DNA of 64,000 nt, taken from Paenibacillus sp. J45TS6. GTDB taxonomy: Bacteria; Bacillota; Bacilli; Paenibacillales; Paenibacillaceae. The translations under genes and the position numbers were made by a program. The stretch lies in assembly GCF_018403285.1 (NCBI RefSeq), contig NZ_BOSJ01000007.1:209721-273720 (forward strand), given 5' to 3'. The notes beneath the pieces were generated by a model that had not been told where the DNA came from, searched no databases, and worked only from the letters and a program-made list of their open reading frames with translations. Positions 35,870 to 44,577 of this stretch are shown piece after piece (position 1 is the first letter of the stretch; each line of letters starts with the position of its first letter).

Positions 35870-36202
35870 ATGAATGCAAACGTAATGATATTCATGTTGG
35901 TATGTACTGCTGTTTTTATCGTAGGAGCCATAAATACTGCTTACCAGATTTATAAAATGGTAGAGTTGGATGCTGCGGCGAGAGAGTTAAAACATTCAAA
36001 GGTTTTAGGTTTTTTTGCGATGAATGGGAATAATTCACCGGGTCTTTTATTTTATCTAATTGTTAGAAGAAAATATCCCATCATACATATGTCAGAGGAA
36101 AGCCGCATGGAGATTGAGGTAAGAAAGAAAAGAGCTGGTGTTGGACTGATATTCTTGGCGATGGGTGCCACCGGAGTAGTTGTGTTCATTTCACAAATGT
36201 GA
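35870..36202 (+). CDS. Two-span membrane protein, unknown function
   Basis: 110 residues: membrane segment at about 4-25, a cytoplasmic or extracytoplasmic middle with AARELKHSKVLGFFAMNGNNSPG and YLIVRRKYPIIHMSEESRME, and a second span at about 90-108. No named family recognised. AGGGAGGCAAC precedes the ATG. Lies between the XRE regulator and the CPBP gene with short gaps, so it is likely part of that cassette. Confidence 0.5.
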   Translation: MNANVMIFMLVCTAVFIVGAINTAYQIYKMVELDAAARELKHSKVLGFFAMNGNNSPGLLFYLIVRRKYPIIHMSEESRMEIEVRKKRAGVGLIFLAMGATGVVVFISQM

Positions 36203-36238
36203 TTGGCACGAGACAGGAGAGGAGGTATCAATGAAGCA

Positions 36239-36856
36239 ATGATTTTTTTAAATCAACTTATTAGTGCGATTGTTCAACTATTATTCTTTACTTCTATACC
36301 ATTTGTTTGGTATGTAGTTACAAATAGAAAGGTTGCAGGATTTTTTCAGTGGATTGGATTTAAGTTGGTTCCAAAGCCACCAATAAGATACGTGATTATG
36401 ATCTTCGTCACATTTTTGGTTATCATTTCAGTACCATATCTATGGTTATATAGTTCAGGAACTATAACATACAGTGGATTTACTATTGAGTCGTTCCAAC
36501 AAACCGGTTGGGGCTTCCAAACTATTTGTATCATTTTAATATGGGCAATTGTACAAACATCGCTGACAGAGGAAATATTATTTAGAGGATTTTTGTGTAA
36601 GAGGCTAAGGGATAAATGGGGATGGAAAGCTGGAAATAGTATACAAGCGTTTCTATTTGGAATAATACATATCCCAGCTGTGTCAGGCACTGGATTATTT
36701 GCTATCGTTGTTGTCTTTTTACTGACAGGTGGAGTTGGTTTTGCACTTGGATGGCTTTTACAGCAGAAGACAAATGGGAGTATCCTATACGGATGGTGTA
36801 TTCATGCCGCGGTAAATATAATATCTCCCATCTTTGTGTTTTCTTTTTTGCTCTAA
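36239..36856 (+). CDS. CPBP family intramembrane protease/Abi protein
   Basis: 205 residues, about six membrane spans. LTEEILFRGFLCKRLRDKWGW near residue 115 holds the EExxxR motif; FGIIHIPAV near residue 148 and WCIHAAVNI near residue 190 supply the His residues of the putative glutamyl metal-dependent active site (Rce1-like fold). Family roles include bacteriocin immunity and maturation. The start is uncertain: AGGAGAGGAGG is ideally spaced for ATG 36231, which opens a 3-codon frame whose stop overlaps ATG 36239. The TTG at 36203 has no site. Confidence 0.7.
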   Translation: MIFLNQLISAIVQLLFFTSIPFVWYVVTNRKVAGFFQWIGFKLVPKPPIRYVIMIFVTFLVIISVPYLWLYSSGTITYSGFTIESFQQTGWGFQTICIILIWAIVQTSLTEEILFRGFLCKRLRDKWGWKAGNSIQAFLFGIIHIPAVSGTGLFAIVVVFLLTGGVGFALGWLLQQKTNGSILYGWCIHAAVNIISPIFVFSFLL

Positions 36857-37006
36857 CATTAGGTTATATGATAGCAAATACGGCAATCTCTCCCCAAATA
36901 AATATCGGAAAAAGATTGCCGCATAAGTTATACCTTTTTATGTTGTCTACGTGACATGTTATGATCAGCCTTCAGAATGCCAGGGGTTTATAGCTTTCTT
37001 TTACTA

Positions 37007-38047
37007 TTAATAAATAAGTTCTTCTGCAAGATGGGTGAATACTTCACCGATCACAGAATCCTCGTCATAAACGGAAGAACCTGTATTTTCCTCAGGCTGG
37101 GCAAAAGGTACTTGAGCAATGATATGGGACCCAAGCTCCTCTGCTAATTTTTCTGCACCGCCTTGACCGAAGAGGTAGTTCTTTTCACCGTTCGATTCAA
37201 AGTAGGCCATGTTTTCAACCACACCAAGAATCGAATGTTTGGTATGCTGCGCCATGACTCCCGCACGAGAAGCGACATGAGAAGCTGCGTAGTGAGGAGT
37301 GGTCACTATAATTTCCTGCGCTTGCGGAATCATAGCTGCCACATCAATGGCGACATCTCCTGTACCGGGAGGTAAATCGAGCAGAAGATAATCGAGCTCA
37401 CCCCAATGGGTGTTCGTAAGGAAATTACGAATCCATTTGTTCAGCATCGGGCCGCGCCACATGACAGGCTGGTTATCTTTTGCAAAGAAGCCCATCGACA
37501 TCACTTTTACCCCATGACTTTCGGCCGGAATCGCCGTTTGGTCAATCATGGTTGGCTTTTGGTCGATCTTCATCATCGCAGGAATACTAAATCCATAAAT
37601 ATCTGCATCTAAAATCCCCACACGTTTTCCAAGACGGGCAAGAGCTGCGGCTAGGTTAATCGTAACCGTAGACTTACCGACACCGCCTTTACCGCTGGTC
37701 ACCGCAATGAAGGTAACACCCGACTCAGGCAGAAGCATTTTTGGCATTCCTTGTTCCGTAGCATTTTGCGTTTTTAATGAAGAGGTTAAATTCCGGCGTT
37801 CTTCATCTGTCATGGAACCAAACGTAATCGAAACACTGGATGCGCCGATTTCTTTTAATGCTTGTTCAATATCCTGCTGAATCTTTGCTTTTAGCGGGCA
37901 ACCTTGAATGGTTAAAATAACGTCAAGCGAGACATGCGTACTGTCAACCTTTATATTCCGAACCATATTAAGGTCAACGATACTTTGATGGAGTTCCGGG
38001 TCATTAATGTTCTTTAGTGTTTGTAAAATTTGTTCGTTTGTCAGCAT
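37007..38047 (-). CDS. mrp: Mrp/ApbC-type Fe-S carrier ATPase (SalA-like)
   Basis: 346 residues. An N-terminal MIP18/DUF59 domain (about 1-78) with NDPELHQSIVDLNMV is followed by a P-loop ATPase: VTSGKGGVGKSTVTINLA (deviant Walker A, two lysines) near residue 113, DADIYGFSIP, and LLLDLPPGTGD near residue 220. Mrp proteins carry or load Fe-S clusters. The C-terminal CxxC of E. coli ApbC is absent, as in B. subtilis SalA. It closes the fdh-DUF1641-mrp operon (16-base gap), suggesting a role supplying clusters to the formate dehydrogenase. Confidence 0.85.
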   Translation of the reverse strand: MLTNEQILQTLKNINDPELHQSIVDLNMVRNIKVDSTHVSLDVILTIQGCPLKAKIQQDIEQALKEIGASSVSITFGSMTDEERRNLTSSLKTQNATEQGMPKMLLPESGVTFIAVTSGKGGVGKSTVTINLAAALARLGKRVGILDADIYGFSIPAMMKIDQKPTMIDQTAIPAESHGVKVMSMGFFAKDNQPVMWRGPMLNKWIRNFLTNTHWGELDYLLLDLPPGTGDVAIDVAAMIPQAQEIIVTTPHYAASHVASRAGVMAQHTKHSILGVVENMAYFESNGEKNYLFGQGGAEKLAEELGSHIIAQVPFAQPEENTGSSVYDEDSVIGEVFTHLAEELIY

Positions 38048-38063
38048 GTAAGAAACCACCTTC

Positions 38064-38549
38064 TTATTTTAAGCCTTTGCCAAGCCCTTTTAAAAAGTGG
38101 ATTCCAAAATTTAAAGAGCGATTGACATCTGGATCATTTAATAGTTTTAAAAGTTTGAAGGCACTAATCTTTTCATCTGATTCAATAGCCTTGTTTGCTT
38201 CATCTAGGCCTGTAGTTAAGCTGTTAATCAGCTTCGCCGTTGTTTCCGGTTCGACTTCAGACAGCGCTCCGGCAGCACCCATTAAGTTATTGATAATATT
38301 CGTAACAGGTTTACGAGTCATTTGACCAAGGGCAATTTTTGCAACATCTTCTTTTGCTTCTAGTAGTTTTCCCGCTGCTTCTAGTGCTCCCATCTCATTC
38401 AAATCGGCCATGATCGAAAAGACTTGATTCACCATGTCTTCATTTTCAGAAAGAAGCTGTTTTAAATTCTCTAACTTTTCTTCCTTCCGTTGTTCTTCTG
38501 TCACTTGTTGTTTTTTTATCGTTGTAATTGGCGCAGCCATGTGGGTCAC
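38064..38549 (-). CDS. DUF1641 protein (YjgD-like), formate dehydrogenase partner
   Basis: 161 residues, mainly helical and soluble, with EENEDMVNQ-like N-terminal helix, MADLNEMGALEAAGKLLEAKEDVAKIALGQM around residue 48 and ISAFKLLKLLNDPDVNRSLNFGIHFLKGLGKGL at the end: the DUF1641 pattern. In B. subtilis the homologue YjgD follows the formate dehydrogenase gene yjgC. It overlaps the fdh stop by four bases, so the products are probably made together; it may be a small subunit or assembly factor. Biochemical role not established. Confidence 0.8.
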   Translation of the reverse strand: MTHMAAPITTIKKQQVTEEQRKEEKLENLKQLLSENEDMVNQVFSIMADLNEMGALEAAGKLLEAKEDVAKIALGQMTRKPVTNIINNLMGAAGALSEVEPETTAKLINSLTTGLDEANKAIESDEKISAFKLLKLLNDPDVNRSLNFGIHFLKGLGKGLK

Positions 38550-41482
38550 TTCCCTTCGTTAGTCGTTGTTAAGTGTACGTATCCAGGACGGTTCCATTTA
38601 CGCTCAACTTCAACGCCATTTTGTGGATGACGTTTTTTATAACGCGGATTTGTTCTAGGAAGCGGATTTTTTCCTTTTGGCTTCAGTATTTCCACGCGTA
38701 CTTTTGTTTGTTTGTAAGCCGGTGTAGATGTATTGATATCTGCAGCCGGTCCGGTTAAGAAATTGATTGCTGAATCTTTGCTGACCGAGTTCATTGGTAG
38801 GAATAATTCATTTCCTTGTACCCGATCGGTTACTAGGGCATTAAGTTTCAATGCGCCATAAGGTGATACGAGACGAAGCAGGGCACCATCTTCAATGCCG
38901 CGTTCTTTGGCGAGTTCAGGTGATACTTCCACAAAAATCTCTGGTACTTTCGATTGAATCCCTTTGGATTTATTCGTCATGTTTCCTTCATGGAAGTGTT
39001 CAAGCATACGGCCATTGTTAATTAGGCAGTCATACTGTGCTTCATATTCGACAGGCTGTACCCAATCATGTAAAGCAAAACGTGCTTTTTTATCAGGGAA
39101 GTTAAACCCATCTTCATAGAGTAGAGGTGTATCCTTTCCATCCAGGCTGCCCCAACAGAAACTGCCCCAATTTGCTAGTACATCATAGTTCGCTTCAGCG
39201 AAGATCGGAGACAGGCTGGCCATTTCATCAAAAATTTCACTTGGATGGCTGTAATTCCAATCTGCACCTAAGCGGCGAGCGACGGCCTGAAGAATCTCCC
39301 AATCGGCTTTTGATTCACCGAGCGTTGGCAGTACTTGATAGAGACGCTGTACACGGCGTTCTGTATTGGTAAAAGTACCTTCTTTTTCAAGCGATGGTGC
39401 TGCAGGCAGAATCACATCTGCATACTGCGCTGTACGTGATAGGAAGATATCTTGTACAACAAAAAAGTCGAGTTGTGAGAGAACCTTATCTACGTGATTT
39501 GCATCGCAGTCGACTAGAGCCATATCTTCGCCCACTAAATACATAGCTTTCATCTTACCTTCCATAATCGCATCTAACATTTGCATGTTTGTACGACCTG
39601 GTTCTGGTTTGATTTTTACGCCATAGGCTTTTTCAAATTTTTCACGTTCCGCATCGTTTGTTACTTTTTGATAACCTGGCAGCAGATTTGGAAGTGTACC
39701 CATGTCACAAGCACCTTGTACATTGTTATGACCGCGAAGAGGGTAGGCACCTGCACCAGGACGACGATAGTTACCGGTAGCAAGCAGCAGATTGGAAATC
39801 GCTGCGGATGTATAGGAACCGCCCGTATTTTGGGTAACACCCATACCCCAAAGCACACAGGTACCGTCTGCATCACGAATCATTTCGGCCACTTGAATCA
39901 GCGTTTCTTTTGAAATCCCTGTCTGTTGTTCTGCATATTCCAGAGTGTATTTATCAAGTACGGCTTTAAATTCATCATAGAAATTCACGTTCTCTTGAAT
40001 AAACGCTTCATCATGCCAGCCTTGATCAATGATGTATTTGGTAACCGCCATTAACCATACTTGGTCTGTACCTTGTTTTGGACGCATGAAAATATCGGAA
40101 CGCTCAGCCATCTCATGTTTACGAATATCGGAAACAATTAATTTTTGACCGTGTAATTTATGAGCACGTTTGACGCGAGTCGCTAATACGGGATGACCTT
40201 CTGCAGGGTTTGCCCCAACAATGATGACAAGACCCGCTTTCGCAATATCTTTAATTGTTCCTGCATCTCCGCCCATACCTACTGTACGCATTAGTCCATC
40301 TGTAGCAGGGGACTGGCAATAGCGTGAACAGTTATCGACATCGTTTGTTTCAAACAATTGACGAGCCATTTTTTGAATTAAGTAGTTTTCTTCATTTGTA
40401 ATTTTGGAAGAGGAGATAAATCCGACAGAACCTGTACCGTATTCTTTTTGAATACCGCCAAGTTTAGATGCGATCAGGTCCAGCGCTTCATCCCAAGATG
40501 CCTCAACAAATTCATTGTTTTTGCGAATCAGTGGTTTTGTAATCCGTTCTTCGGAGTTTACGAAGTCCCAGCCAAATTTTCCTTTGACACAAGTAGATAC
40601 TGCATTTACAGGACCGTCAGAAGGTTGGACTTTTAGGATTTTGCGATCTTTGGTCCATACTTCAAACGAGCAGCCTACGCCGCAGAAAGTACATACCGTT
40701 TTTGTTTTTTTCGTGCGTTTACTGCGCATGGCAGCTTCGACTTCAGAAACAGCGAAGATACCGCTGTACCCAGGTTCAACTTCCTTAATCAAATCAATCA
40801 TCGGATCAAGCATGTCTTGTTTAAGGCCAGTCATAAAACCGGCTTCGCCAAGCATGGTTTTCTCCATAAGTGCATTACATGGACAAACGGTAACGCATTG
40901 TCCGCAGCTTACACAGGAAGAATCGTTGATCGCAACGCCTTCATCCCAGATCACTCGCGGTCTTTCCGCTTCCCAGTCAATGGATAACGTTTCGTTCACT
41001 TGCAGGCTTTGGCATACTTCTACGCATTGCCCGCATGCGATACATTGGTTCGGGTCGTACCGGTAAAATGGATGTGACATATCGACTTCATGGGGTTCCA
41101 CTTTTGGTTTATAGGGATATTTTTGATGTTCAATTTCCATGAGTTCTGCCGTGTTATGTAATTTACAGTTCCCGTTGTTGTTGTCACATACGGTGCAGTA
41201 CAGCAAATGGTTTTCGAGTATACGGTCCATAGCTTCAGTTTGTGCAGCTTTCGCCTTTTCGGAATTCAACTGAACGTTCATACCGTCTACAGCTTTTGTG
41301 GAACAAGAACGAACAAGTTCGCCATTGACTTCAACGATACATGTATCACAAGTTTGGATGGGATCAACAGAAGGTACATGGCAGATTTGCGGATGGGGTA
41401 TGCCATTTTGATTAATGGTATCCAGGATGGTTGCTCCTTCTGCTGCATCATACGGTACGCCATTAATGTTAATTTTGGTCAA
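38546..41482 (-). CDS. fdhF: Formate dehydrogenase, Mo/W-bisPGD catalytic subunit (YjgC-like)
   Basis: 978 residues with fused electron-transfer modules: [2Fe-2S] domain (CHVPSVDPIQTCDTC from residue 33), a His/Cys-ligated cluster (HLLYCTVCDNNNGNC near 92), two 4Fe-4S sites (CIACGQCVEVC, CVSCGQCVTVC near 145-200), then the molybdopterin oxidoreductase domain opening with CTFCGVGC near 256. NCSRYCQSPATDGL near residue 385 supplies the Cys form of the Mo ligand; no selenocysteine is needed. It oxidises formate in the cytoplasm, probably to NAD or quinone partners. TTG start after AAGGAGG. Long leader with an apparent attenuator. Confidence 0.88.
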   Translation of the reverse strand: MTKININGVPYDAAEGATILDTINQNGIPHPQICHVPSVDPIQTCDTCIVEVNGELVRSCSTKAVDGMNVQLNSEKAKAAQTEAMDRILENHLLYCTVCDNNNGNCKLHNTAELMEIEHQKYPYKPKVEPHEVDMSHPFYRYDPNQCIACGQCVEVCQSLQVNETLSIDWEAERPRVIWDEGVAINDSSCVSCGQCVTVCPCNALMEKTMLGEAGFMTGLKQDMLDPMIDLIKEVEPGYSGIFAVSEVEAAMRSKRTKKTKTVCTFCGVGCSFEVWTKDRKILKVQPSDGPVNAVSTCVKGKFGWDFVNSEERITKPLIRKNNEFVEASWDEALDLIASKLGGIQKEYGTGSVGFISSSKITNEENYLIQKMARQLFETNDVDNCSRYCQSPATDGLMRTVGMGGDAGTIKDIAKAGLVIIVGANPAEGHPVLATRVKRAHKLHGQKLIVSDIRKHEMAERSDIFMRPKQGTDQVWLMAVTKYIIDQGWHDEAFIQENVNFYDEFKAVLDKYTLEYAEQQTGISKETLIQVAEMIRDADGTCVLWGMGVTQNTGGSYTSAAISNLLLATGNYRRPGAGAYPLRGHNNVQGACDMGTLPNLLPGYQKVTNDAEREKFEKAYGVKIKPEPGRTNMQMLDAIMEGKMKAMYLVGEDMALVDCDANHVDKVLSQLDFFVVQDIFLSRTAQYADVILPAAPSLEKEGTFTNTERRVQRLYQVLPTLGESKADWEILQAVARRLGADWNYSHPSEIFDEMASLSPIFAEANYDVLANWGSFCWGSLDGKDTPLLYEDGFNFPDKKARFALHDWVQPVEYEAQYDCLINNGRMLEHFHEGNMTNKSKGIQSKVPEIFVEVSPELAKERGIEDGALLRLVSPYGALKLNALVTDRVQGNELFLPMNSVSKDSAINFLTGPAADINTSTPAYKQTKVRVEILKPKGKNPLPRTNPRYKKRHPQNGVEVERKWNRPGYVHLTTTNEGK

Positions 41483-41629
41483 GGTGATTTCCTCCTTTTG
41501 CTCTAAGAGACTTATATGTTCACAGGATCCTATTTAGGATGAATAATGAATAAAATAACGAGTTGATGATTAGATTTAATGAAACGGTTATTACGAGGGT
41601 CAGTGTGAAAATTAGGTTTGAAAAATAAA

Positions 41630-41682
41630 AAATCCACCATGAAACAGCATGATCTATACATGCTAAATGTTCATGGTGGATA
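41630..41682 (-). terminator. Terminator hairpin in the fdh leader (putative attenuator)
   Basis: Minus strand: ATCCACCATGAA ... TTCATGGTGGAT, a perfect 12-base stem with an inner AGCATG/CATGCT stem, followed by TTTTTTATTTTT. No minus-strand gene lies upstream in the window before the divergent 42098 gene, so the terminator acts in the fdh 5' leader. A hairpin just 5' (ATAGCA-CGGCC-TGCTAT, about 41690-41706, with flanking TGGAT ... ATCCA) uses the first bases of the terminator arm and could be the competing structure. Confidence 0.7.
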
Positions 41683-41842
41683 AAATTCATAGCAGGCCGT
41701 GCTATAAATCCAATCTACTTCATTTAAAATTTTTAGTATACAAATAGAATTCAAATATTAAAATCCATTATGGCAAGCAGTCCAACTACATTTAAAAACC
41801 ATATATGAATCAAAATACGTAAACACCATTCGTATATCATTT

Positions 41843-41872
41843 ATTATAGCTCTTTTCAATTAAAATGATCAA
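41843..41872 (-). promoter_or_regulatory. Probable promoter of the fdh operon
   Basis: Minus strand TTGATC (41867-41872), 18-base spacer, TATAAT (41843-41848). Implies a leader of about 350 bases before the fdh start, with the terminator hairpin about 155-205 bases in. Confidence 0.55.
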
Positions 41873-41894
41873 TAATATCAATAAAATTAATTGA

Positions 41895-41909
41895 TGAGAG
41901 TCATTATCA
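41895..41909. promoter_or_regulatory. Fur-box-like site between fdh and the DUF2294-fdhD operon
   Basis: TGAGAGTCATTATCA matches TGATAATNATTATCA at 12 of 14 positions and lies within the longer imperfect palindrome AATTGATGAGAGTCATTATCAATT-like region. It sits just upstream of the fdh -35. Confidence 0.35.
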
Positions 41910-42097
41910 ATTGTATTCTGAAAACGAAATCAAGTAAAAAAATATGTTTTGTATTTAATAAGATAAATGGACAAGAGAAGCCTTTACTAGTACTATTTTA
42001 ACTGCATAAGCTGCTGATTTCATACAAAATGATAAGGGTTATCCTTATGAAAATATGATAATAAACAAAAGTTTGCTATGATGGGAGATTCGTTAAA

Positions 42098-42445
42098 ATG
42101 TCAAAAAAAATACATGAATTTAATGACATGATTCGAAAGCTACGCAAAGATAAATTTGGAAAAGGACCAGATCGTATTCATACGGTTTTCGTCGAGAATA
42201 TGGCAGTTTCCACACTCTATGGAAATATCACACCTACCGAAAAATTTATTGCGAGTACTCCTGAAGGATTAAAAATGGTTCATGCAGCACGTACAAGTAT
42301 GATCCAGGATTTGTACAGTGAATCGCCTCCAGAAGGCATGGAAGAACTCGTAGGTTCGAAATTGCTCCATTTATTTTCAGATATCAAAATTGAAGAGGAT
42401 TTTGCTATTTCTGTATTTGTTTTTGAAAATAATATTAGTGAATAA
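42098..42445 (+). CDS. DUF2294 family protein
   Basis: 115 residues. KLRKDKFGKGPDRIHTVFVENMAVSTLYGNITPTEKFIA near the N-terminus and VGSKLLHLFSDIKIEEDFAISVFVFE at the C-terminus match the DUF2294 pattern. Soluble, no membrane segment. GGGAGATT lies ahead of the ATG. In several Firmicutes this family sits beside formate dehydrogenase or fdhD genes, as here (11-base gap to fdhD), so it likely belongs to formate metabolism, but no activity is known. Confidence 0.75.
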   Translation: MSKKIHEFNDMIRKLRKDKFGKGPDRIHTVFVENMAVSTLYGNITPTEKFIASTPEGLKMVHAARTSMIQDLYSESPPEGMEELVGSKLLHLFSDIKIEEDFAISVFVFENNISE

Positions 42446-42456
42446 GAGGATGCCTT

Positions 42457-43272
42457 ATGGAAAATGCCGTAACAAGAAAGGTTATACATGTTGCAGATAA
42501 ACAAATCCAAGAAATAGAAGATCTCGTGGTTACAGAACATGCGGTCACTGTTAAGATTAATCAAGAGGAATTTGTTACAATGGTTTGCACACCCGAGTAT
42601 GTAGAAGATATGGTTGTTGGATATTTAGCTTCTGAGCGGATCATTCGGAGTTCCAAAGATATTGAAGAAGTGTGGTATCAAGAAAAAGAAGGTTTTGTGC
42701 ATGTCAAAACCAAGAGCATCAATCCTTACTCTCAAAAAATTCAAAATAAAAGATACATTACTTCTTGCTGTGGGATGAGCCGCCAAGGCTTCGTTTTTGC
42801 TAATGATGCCCTTGTATCTAAAAAAGTAGAAGATATACATGTGCGTATTACAGCAAATGATTGTTTTCGGTTAATGCGAGATATGCAAGATTCAGCTGAG
42901 ATATTCAAAAAAACGGGTGGCGTGCATAATGCATCGCTATGTGATGTGAATGGGATTATACTAAGTCGAATGGATATTGGACGCCATAATGCACTTGATA
43001 AAATATATGGATATTGCCTGCGAAACAACATTAGCATGAAAGACAAAATCATCGTATTTAGCGGACGAATTTCATCTGAAATTTTACTTAAAGTATCCAA
43101 AATCGGATGTGAAATTGTCTTGTCCAAATCAGCTCCAACCGAACTTGCTCTGCAATTGGCAGAGGAACTCGGTATTACGACCGTAGGTTTTATTCGTCAG
43201 AATTCACTTAATATTTATACACACAAAGAGCGTATTCTTTTACCTGAGCATGATGCAAAAGCGGACCTGTAA
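42457..43272 (+). CDS. fdhD: Formate dehydrogenase accessory sulfurtransferase FdhD
   Basis: 271 residues. TSCCGMSRQ near residue 105 carries the sulfur-relay cysteines (the C-x-x-C region of E. coli FdhD); GGVHNASLCDVNGIILSRMDIGRHNALDKIYGYCL around residue 150 and FSGRISSEILLKVSKIGCEIVLSKSAPTELALQLAEELGITTVGF around residue 200 are conserved. It passes sulfur from a desulfurase to the Mo-bisPGD cofactor of formate dehydrogenase. Divergent from the fdh operon it serves and 36 bases upstream of moaA. Confidence 0.92.
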   Translation: MENAVTRKVIHVADKQIQEIEDLVVTEHAVTVKINQEEFVTMVCTPEYVEDMVVGYLASERIIRSSKDIEEVWYQEKEGFVHVKTKSINPYSQKIQNKRYITSCCGMSRQGFVFANDALVSKKVEDIHVRITANDCFRLMRDMQDSAEIFKKTGGVHNASLCDVNGIILSRMDIGRHNALDKIYGYCLRNNISMKDKIIVFSGRISSEILLKVSKIGCEIVLSKSAPTELALQLAEELGITTVGFIRQNSLNIYTHKERILLPEHDAKADL

Positions 43273-43308
43273 ATGAATAACTCTTACCAATGAAAGAAGG
43301 AGATTACA

Positions 43309-44325
43309 ATTTCAAATCTACAAGACCAACTACATAGACCTCTAAGAGATTTACGAATTTCAGTGACAGACCGATGTAATTTTCGTTGTCAGTATTGTAT
43401 GCCTGCCGAGGTATTTGGTCCAGATTTTGCTTTTTTACCGTCTGATAAAATACTCAGTTTTGAAGAAATCGAAAGATTAGTCCGAATTTTCGTCTCATTA
43501 GGGGTGAGAAAAGTACGTATTACGGGCGGAGAACCTTTACTGCGTCAAGATCTGCCTAAGTTAATAGAACGTATTCATCATATCTCAGGGGTAGAGGAGA
43601 TTGCCTTAACAACCAATGGTACTCTACTAAAAAAATACGCACATGATTTAGCAAAAGCAGGATTAGCACGAGTCTCGGTTAGTCTGGATTCATTAGATGA
43701 GGACCGCTTTTTTGAGATGAATGGTCATCGGGGAAAAGTGTCAACGGTATTAGAAGGGATAGAAAAAGCAGCAGAGGCAGGACTACAAGTAAAGATCAAT
43801 ATGGTTGTTCAAAAAGGAAAAAATGATCAAGATATCGTACCTATGGCGAGGTTTTTTAAAGAGAAACAGCATATCCTTAGGTTTATTGAATATATGGATG
43901 TAGGGAATTCGAATGGTTGGCGGCTGGATGACGTGGTGTCAAAAAAAGAAATCATTGATCGGATTAACGAGTTCTCACCTTTGAAACCTACCGAGCCTAA
44001 TTATATAGGGGAAGTGGCTACGCGTTATCAATATGAAGATGGTCAGGGTGAAATCGGCGTGATTTCTTCTGTCACTGACTCCTTCTGCGGAACTTGTTCA
44101 CGTGCTCGTATCTCTGCCGAAGGAAAATTATATACTTGTTTATTTGCAACAGAGGGAACGAACGTAAGAGAATTGTTACGGTCTGGGGAAGATGATGAAG
44201 CTATTACCCAGTTTATTTCAAAGGTCTGGGAAAATAGAGATGACCGCTATTCCGATGAACGAAATGAAGAGACGATGAATAAAAGGAAAAATTCAAAAAT
44301 CGAAATGTCACACATCGGTGGTTAG
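43309..44325 (+). CDS. moaA: GTP 3',8-cyclase MoaA, probable ATT start
   Basis: 338 residues. The radical-SAM motif CNFRCQYC lies at residues 23-30; the second 4Fe-4S site is [22 protein letters not shown] near residue 262, and the protein ends in the catalytic HIGG. It converts GTP to 3',8-cH2GTP, the first step of Moco synthesis. No ATG, GTG or TTG exists between an in-frame stop at 43291 and the GTG at 43363, which would delete the conserved [11 protein letters not shown] strand. AAGGAGAT is spaced five bases from ATT 43309, so ATT is the best start. Cotranscribed with fdhD. Confidence 0.85.
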   Translation: MSNLQDQLHRPLRDLRISVTDRCNFRCQYCMPAEVFGPDFAFLPSDKILSFEEIERLVRIFVSLGVRKVRITGGEPLLRQDLPKLIERIHHISGVEEIALTTNGTLLKKYAHDLAKAGLARVSVSLDSLDEDRFFEMNGHRGKVSTVLEGIEKAAEAGLQVKINMVVQKGKNDQDIVPMARFFKEKQHILRFIEYMDVGNSNGWRLDDVVSKKEIIDRINEFSPLKPTEPNYIGEVATRYQYEDGQGEIGVISSVTDSFCGTCSRARISAEGKLYTCLFATEGTNVRELLRSGEDDEAITQFISKVWENRDDRYSDERNEETMNKRKNSKIEMSHIGG

Positions 44326-44418
44326 ACAAATAGGAAGGTAGCAGCTAGTGCTAGCTTGTATATTTGTACAAGAAACCATTTTATATATAAATATTTCATT
44401 CATTATAAGCAACCGAGG

Positions 44419-44469
44419 AGAAGCGCCTGATCAGTTCTATGAACTTTTGAGGGGCTTCTTTCTTTTTCT
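44419..44469 (+). terminator. Intrinsic terminator after moaA
   Basis: AGAAGCGCC-TGATCA-GTTC-TAT-GAAC-TTTTGA-GGGGCTTCT, one mismatch in the outer stem, followed by TTCTTTTTC. Confidence 0.75.
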
Positions 44470-44577
44470 GGGTAGGATGGATGGAGGCTCCATAGCACAA
44501 CAGACCCAGATGAAATAAAATAGTGAAAATATATTCGTCAGACAACGAAGAAAAACAGAGAAGAAGTGGTGATCTAC

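Noticed and set aside
38546-41482. Selenocysteine in the formate dehydrogenase
   Set aside because: No in-frame TGA; the expected metal-ligand position reads Cys in NCSRYCQSP.
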